Source: Parasponia andersonii (Eukaryota > Streptophyta > Magnoliopsida > Rosales > Cannabaceae). Taken from it: a DNA stretch of 64,000 bases. Under the pieces are notes generated by a model. It was given only the letters and a program-made list of their open reading frames with translations, searched no databases and was not told the DNA's origin. The DNA lies in contig JXTB01000565.1 in NCBI GenBank assembly GCA_002914805.1, positions 11,179-75,178 on the forward strand, written 5' to 3'. This document shows, piece after piece, positions 58,324-64,000 of the stretch (its first letter is position 1; each line of letters starts with the position of its first letter). A program made the translations under genes and the position numbers.

Positions 58324-59085
58324 ATGGAATTTCCAGAGTTGTCGTTGGCTCCAACTCAAGCGTTTGTGAATAAAAACGGCAATATTGGTTTGTCGTTGGA
58401 ATCAGAGAGCAACGCTTCAAGGAAGAGGAAGCTCTTCCAAGATGATCATCATCACCTTCTCATGAAGACTAATGGCAATCATATTGATCAACCTCCACTA
58501 AGCGTTGATCTTCAACTTAAAGATCCTCTACCATTGGATTGGGAGCAATGCCTCGATCTCGAAGTAAAAATTTCCCTCTATCTCTTTTCTTTCAATTTAG
58601 TTTGATTTGTTTAAGTGTATATCAGAGCGAGCAAGTGACAATTACAAGCTTTATAGAACATGAAAAATCTTAATATTAACTTCTAGAGGTATTGCTTTAT
58701 GTTTTCGCAGTCGGGAAAAATGTATTACTTGAACAGAAAAACCCTGAGAAAGAGCTGGAATTGGCCGATTCCTATGGAGCAGACCGCGGCGGCTGCGGCA
58801 CTAGACCTAGAGCTCAACATGTCAACCTTCTCTGACGATAACCGGATTGGCTTCTCCGATCAGACAAAGAACAAGCAAAGTTCCTCTGCGGCGGCGGGGA
58901 ATAACAACATGGTGGCTTTAGCATGTCTCAATTGCCATCTCCTCGTTATACTCTCTAAGTCCTCTCCTTCTTGCCCCAACTGCAAGTATGTCCACTCACT
59001 CCCATCGGTTCAATACAACGGTACTCCGGTGCCGCCAAAAGTTTCCACAGTCAAGTCTTTGAACACCCTAAGCCTTCTCAATTAG
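58324..59085 (+). CDS. CFL1: WW-domain protein, CURLY FLAG LEAF 1-like
   Basis: Two exons, 58324-58563 and 58711-59085, with a 147-base GT-AG intron in phase 0, encode 204 residues. The intron splits the WW domain (residues 68-100: PLPLDWEQCLDLE / SGKMYYLNRKTLRKSW) with Trp73, Trp96 and Pro99. A basic SRKRKL (32-37) may direct it to the nucleus. LDLEL (111-115) matches the LxLxL EAR repression motif. Four cysteines in CLNC...CPNC (152, 155, 168, 171) suggest a small zinc ribbon. This order matches plant CFL1 proteins, which in rice and Arabidopsis affect cuticle formation by binding the HD-ZIP IV factor HDG1. Start chosen because MEFPELSLAP begins the conserved part. The gene appears intact. 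Confidence 0.88.
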
Positions 59086-60304
59086 AATCATTATGATATC
59101 ATGACTAAAATATGTAAAATAGGAAAATCAATCTTGAAGTGGAAAATTAATTAGAACGACTAGAAAATTAGAAAAAAAAAATGGTCAGAAATCAAGTTCT
59201 GGATTTTGATTATGTATGACTATATATATGATCAGTATATGTATGTTTGGTTTCTGATGAATATATAAATGTTGTGTATTCAACAGAGTAAATATATGCA
59301 TGATTAATTAAGTATCTATGCAAAGTGCTCCATGTAATTTAGCTGTTAGATATGGATTGTCTTCCTGTTGGGATCTTATAGTACAAGGTAATGATGATGG
59401 TCTCTTTATATTTCTATTATATATTATTTCTATTATATATGTATAAAATATGTTTAGGTTTATGATAATTGCGACATTCAACACCCAACGGCCAAGTGCG
59501 TGAAATAATCAATACGTGTCGTTCACTAATGGATTGGTTTTGTTGGTGAATTGATGCAATATTTAAAAGTACTGACAAATAAACTAATTAATGATAACCA
59601 CAAGAGACATATATCGTATGGCCATGAGAAGAGATTCATGTGATAAACGACCGAGTCTTCAGCCTACTCATAAAGGGATGGATATTACTTTTGTATTCCA
59701 TATTTCTGTTTTTGATTTATTTCTTTTTTTCGAGTTTATGTACTATATGTATATGTATATAGCTCGTACATGTACTATTATTATGAACAATCCTATGGGA
59801 TTAGTGGTAATAACATACAAAATTTCCATTTTATTTCGAAAGTCATATCTCCAAAATTGATTGTGGCCGATGCGTAACTAGGATTTTTTTTTTAAAACAA
59901 CATATTTTGTGTTATTTTCTAGTCTGAGAAGCAAAATCTTATTTAAAGAAGAATTTAAAGAACGTGGTCCACGCCATAAAAGATTAACATTTGATACAAG
60001 TTGTTTCACAAAATATAGTACAAAAATTTAACTTTCCTCATGTACTATTTTTTGTGAGTTTTGTGCTAAGATTCATACTTCCATTAACGGTTAGACTAAC
60101 TTTTCTTTTTCATATATGAAACGTCAACAAGGACTACTAATTACTAATTAGATCAACTAACACTTAGTTGCAATATATTAAAGTAATCTGAGAAAACACA
60201 TATGATTAACGTCTTGAAAGACATCAAAGATCAAGGGGCTCCAGATGTACAAAGCATAAGAGCTAGCATCCCAATTCTCAAGAATTAATAAATGAGGACA
60301 AACT
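59086..60304. other. 3' flank of the CFL1-like gene and intergenic DNA
   Basis: AT-rich. A short open frame at 59591-59860 is not recognised. The CFL1 transcript end probably lies within the first 300 bases. Confidence 0.5.
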
Positions 60305-60889
60305 TATTAGGAGATCGGCTTTGCGGAAGCGATAACACACAGCTAAAATATGAGTTGGGAAAATTTTGGTAAAATGAAAAAAATAAGGCACACAAAAGAA
60401 TTAACGTGGTTCACCCAATTTAGGTTATATCGACGGATAAGGCTGTGAAGAATTTCACTATAAAAAGGAGATTACAACTCACTTCTCTCTAAATATAAGG
60501 AGAGAACAAATGAACATCTCTATCTTGAAATAAAAGAAAATACTCTCTCTAAACAATTTAGGAGAAAATAAGTGGGACACTAAGAAGAATTCCTAGACTT
60601 GAATTCTCTCTTAGAAAGGAAGAGGATTTAGAATGGGATGCAAAACAAGTGATGAAGCCCTCCGTATTTATAGAACTTAAAAAGTGGTGTGAACACCATC
60701 TTTTACTATTGCTATTACGGCTACTCTTTTCAATATTGCTATTGTGGTTGCCCTTTTTACTATTTCTATTGCGGCTGTCCTTTTTACTATTCCTATTACG
60801 GCTTCCCTTTTTACTATTCCTATTGGGCTGCCTTTTCACTGTTCCTATTGCGGCTGGTTGGTGAGCTGCAATTATTGATTTGTTCAATA
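60305..60889 (-). repeat. 3' LTR of the copia element, with U3 minisatellite
   Basis: About 585 bp. The sense strand starts TATTGAAC and ends CTAATA; both ends look like TG...CA changed by G-to-A and C-to-T. A TATAAATA box lies at about 60667-60674 on the minus strand. Upstream of it, in U3, six copies of a 26-27-bp unit (60701-60858; for example CTATTGCGGCTG on the plus strand) form a tandem array. Confidence 0.8.
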
Positions 60890-60974
60890 TTCTCCCACTT
60901 GAAGACTTGATTTTTAATCATGTCTTCTACTTGATGAATCTCTCCTTTCTTCCCTTGTCAATTCTTCATGCTGA

Positions 60975-61345
60975 TTATATTTCTGCTAAGCCATATAAGG
61001 ATCTATACCATTGAAACTTGTCAGTGTTGATTGGTTTAGTTAAAGTATCTGCTAAGTTCTCCTTTGTATGAATCTTCTTCATGTCCACACTTCTATCTTC
61101 TACTACTTCTCGAAAAAAGTGATATTGAACGCCAATGTGCTTTGTCCTGGAATGAAAGGCTGGATTCCTTGCAATATGCAAGGCACTCTGACTGTCACAA
61201 AATAGAGAAATCTTTTCTTGTTTATGCCCGAGCTCTTCCAATAACCTTTGAATCCAAATAGCCTCTTTATAAGCTTGTGTAGCTGCCATGTATTCTGCTT
61301 CTGTTGTAGATAAAGTCAAACAGTTTGCAGTTTCGAAACCCAACT
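60975..61345 (-). pseudogene. RNase H of the copia element
   Basis: Open for 122 codons. Motifs STTEAEYMA (catalytic E), LFCDSQSALHIA (catalytic D) and HTKENLADTLTKP are those of copia RNase H. It ends DKFQWYRSLYGL just before the polypurine tract. This is the best preserved domain of the element. Confidence 0.9.
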
Positions 61346-62600
61346 TATAGCACCTTTTGCAAGAGTAAACACATAGCCTGTAATAGATTTTTGTTTGTCA
61401 AGATCTCCTGCAAAATTTGAATCAACATATCCTGTGACAGTAAATTCTGATCCTCCGTAACATAATACAGCATCTGAGGTTCCTTTAATGTATCTCAGAA
61501 TTCTCTTCACAATATTCCAATGCTCTCCACCAGGATTCGCCATATATCGACTAATCGCTCCCACTGCTTGTGCAATGTCTGGTCTTGTATATATCATAGT
61601 GAACATTAGGCTTCCCATTGCTGATGCATACAGTACTCAAGATATTTCCATCCTCTCTGCTTCATTGCTAGGACACATCCCAGAGGATAACTTGAAGTTA
61701 ACAGGAAGTGGGGTAGAAATCGACTTACAATCTTGCATATTGAAGCGGCGTAAGATTTTCTTTAAATAATTCTTCTGAGAAAGCTGAATCTTTCTATTAC
61801 CTCTGTCTCGGTGAATTTGCATCTCTAGAATCTTGTTTGCTGGTCCCAAGTCCTTCATATCAAATTTCCTAGCTAACTGTGCCTTCAATTCTTGGATTCT
61901 GTCTTTGTTGGGCCCACTACCAATATTTCATCCACGTACAATAATAAGATAATGAAATTACTATTGTCATCAAACCTCCTGAAGTATGTGCAGTAGTCTG
62001 AACTGAGTCTGTTATACCCAAGACTTATGATGAAGGAATCAAATCTCTTATACCAACACCTCGGCACCTGTTTGAGACCGTATAGAGATTTGTTCAACCT
62101 GCAAACCAAGTTCTCCTTGCCTGTTTTAGCAAAACCTTCTAGTTAGAGTATATAAATCTCTTCTTCAAGTTCTCCATGAAGAAAAGCAGTTTTCACATCT
62201 AGCTGCTCTAGATGTAGGTCAAATATAGCACATATCTCCAGAACCACTCTAACTGTTGTCAGTCGAACTACAGGTGAAAATATCTCATTGAAGTCAATAC
62301 CTTCTTTCTGAGTATATCCTTTTACCACCAATCTCGCACGATATCGATCCACTTGATCATTACTATCACGCTTGATCTTGTAGACTCATTTGTTGCCAAT
62401 AGCCTTCCTTCCTTGTGGTAGCGTAACAAGATCCCATGTTTTGTTCTTATGAAGGGATTCAATCTCTTCTTGCATTGCTGTCATCCATAGGGATACATCC
62501 GAGCTTTTGGTAGCCTCATGGAAAGTTGTTGGCTCTCCATCCTCTGTTAGAAGACAGTATACAATATTGCTCTCAGTGATATAATCCGAGTGCATGCCAG
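61346..62600 (-). pseudogene. Reverse transcriptase of the copia element, broken
   Basis: Pieces in order on the minus strand: WMTAMQEEIESLHKNKTW, RARLVVKGYTQKEGIDF, QLDVKTAFLHGELEEEIY, CRLNKSLYGLKQVPRCWY, LLLYVDEILVVG, then YTRPDIAQAVGAISRYM. The catalytic YVDD reads YVDE, losing the second Asp. Frames change near 61640 and 61890, and stops interrupt at several sites. Confidence 0.9.
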
Positions 62601-63560
62601 TGTTCTTCTCTCACGAGTTGACCGACGAATTTTAGAAGCCTCTTCCTCGACTGGTTCTTCTACTTCGTACTCTGGTGCTACTTCAGAAGAATCTGAATTT
62701 TCAGTATTCTTTTCTACCTGAACTGTAGTAGTTTCTGGTCTGCTATCATCTCCCTTTTCTTGCAATTTATTCTCTGCAAATATCACATCTTTGCTGATGA
62801 CAACCTTATAGGTAGTGGGATCCCATAAGCGATATCCCTTAACTCCATTAGCATATTTCAAGAGTACACACCTTCTGGACTTTGAATCCAGTTTTGTGAT
62901 TTCTTAAGCATTGTACATCATGTACACAGGACATCCAAATATATGTAAGCGAGAATAATCAGATGGCTTGCCAGTCCACATCTCCATCGGTGTCTTCAGA
63001 TCAATCGCTGTTGATGGAGATCGATTAATCACATAACAGACGGTTTTGACTGCTTCTGCCTAGAATGTCTTGGGTAGACTTGCAGCTTTCAACATTGCTC
63101 TTATTCTTTCTAACAAAGTTCTGTTCATCTGCTCTGCTACTCTATTTTGTTGAGGAGTGTACGCCACTGTGAACTGCCTCTTGATACCTTCCTGTTGACA
63201 GAAGTTATCAAATTCATTACTTGTATATTCTCCTCTATTGTCCGTCCTTAAACACTTGATCTTTTCTCAAGATTCAAGCTCTATCTGTGCTTTGAATATT
63301 TTGAAGACTGAAAACACATCTGCCTTCCTCTTGATAGGATATACCCAACATCTCCTGGAGTTATCATCAATAAAAGATACAAAGTATCTAGCTCCTCCTA
63401 AGGACATTATCGGTGCTTGCCAAACATCAGAGTGAACTAAGTCTAGAACTTTTTTATTTCTAGAACTAGATGTGCTAAACTTTAATCTATGCTACTTGCT
63501 TGTGACATAATGCTCATAAAAGGGTAAAGATACCTTTGTGGGACCAGGAAGTAACCTTCG
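62601..63560 (-). pseudogene. Integrase of the copia element, broken
   Basis: Minus-strand motifs include MMWHRKLGH (zinc-binding His), DLVHSDVW (first D), [12 protein letters not shown] (second D; usually TDNGGEY) and [15 protein letters not shown] (E region). The C-terminal part ends in an acidic linker and RRSTRERR. Several stops break the frame. Confidence 0.88.
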
Positions 63561-64000
63561 TTCAGAGAGAATCTTCAAGTCTTATTCCGATATATGGCCA
63601 AGCTTACGATGCCACATCATCGTTGATTCTTCTCCAGAATTTGTTGAAGCAACTGATGCCTACGCTTCCATTAGTGTATCTCCTTTAAGCATGTATAGAT
63701 TCACTGCGATTTTCTCCGCCTTCATTACTACAAGCGCGCCCTTCATAATCTTCATAATCCTATTCTCGACATGAGTTTTCCAACCAAGGTTATCTAATTG
63801 TCCCAAAGATAATAGATTTTTCTTCAGGCCCTTCACATGTCGCACCTCTTGAATAGTACGAATAATGCCATCATATATCTTTATCTTGATAGTACCAATC
63901 TCAGCAATTTCTAAGGCATGATCGTTACCCATGAATACAGATCCTCTAGAGATAGGTTCATATGTGTGAAACTATTCTATGTGAGAAGTCATGTGCCATA
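63561..64000 (-). pseudogene. Protease edge and GAG-pre-integrase domain of the copia element
   Basis: From the window edge the minus strand reads WHMTSHIE, a stop, FHTYEPIS, then MGNDHALEIAEIGTIKIK and RHVKGLKKNLLSLGQLDNLG. These are the segment after the protease active site and the GAG-pre-integrase core. The protease catalytic Asp lies outside the window. Confidence 0.88.

Larger units (their letters stand above)
60305..64000 (-). mobile_element. Decayed Ty1/copia retrotransposon, cut by the window edge
   Basis: On the minus strand the order is protease edge, GAG-pre-integrase, integrase, RT, RNase H, polypurine tract (AAGTGGGAGA, 60891-60900) and 3' LTR. Integrase before RT is the copia order. 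Similarity is to Tnt1-94/Tork-type polyproteins. gag and the 5' LTR lie beyond 64000. Many stops and frameshifts make it inactive. Confidence 0.92.

Noticed and set aside
60558..60887. Minus-strand frame with NRNSKKGS-type repeats
   Set aside because: It is the translation of the 27-bp U3 minisatellite inside the copia LTR, upstream of the TATA box, so not a protein gene.

Overview
The window is nuclear DNA of a flowering plant, most likely a eudicot. It is AT-rich with long gene-poor stretches, split genes with GT-AG introns, and many LTR retrotransposons and MITEs. Only two host genes are clear, plus one broken gene fragment. Nothing in it is bacterial or organellar.

Layout. (1) 86-13182: a degenerate Ty3/gypsy element of the Tat lineage with two LTRs, gag, protease, RT, RNase H, a second archaeal-type RNase H and integrase on the plus strand. 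A 3' region with three tandem-repeat arrays follows, and then an antisense gene with four exons, its own TATA box and a polyA signal. (2) 13183-18690: AT-rich DNA with old repeats and one retroelement remnant. (3) 18700-22827: a plant RNase H1-type gene with a presequence, a hybrid-binding domain and an RNase HI domain. The exon that should carry two of the four catalytic acids is absent, and a MITE sits in one intron. (4) 22828-47270: mostly transposon debris: a copia LTR/gag remnant, three copies of one MITE, a 652-bp assembly gap, two chromovirus-type solo LTRs, a 1.28-kb foldback palindrome and a SINE candidate. (5) 47273-47652: two exons of a polygalacturonase pseudogene. (6) 47991-55081: a non-autonomous LTR element, minus strand, whose 5' LTR is split by a 1387-bp solo LTR with a perfect 5-bp target duplication. 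(7) 55301-56114: a solo LTR of the Tat family, minus strand, also with a perfect duplication. (8) 57920-59085: an intact two-exon WW-domain gene resembling CURLY FLAG LEAF 1 (CFL1), with an L1-box upstream. (9) 60305-64000: a decayed Ty1/copia element, minus strand, running off the right edge.

How parts relate. The host genes appear unrelated to each other. The most unusual structure is the antisense gene in the Tat element. Three proposed introns keep one reading frame across four exons on the strand opposite gag-pol, so they would survive reverse transcription of the sense genomic RNA. The element is now dead, with many stops and frameshifts, so this is a fossil of that arrangement. All calls rest on reading the sequence; no database search was run.
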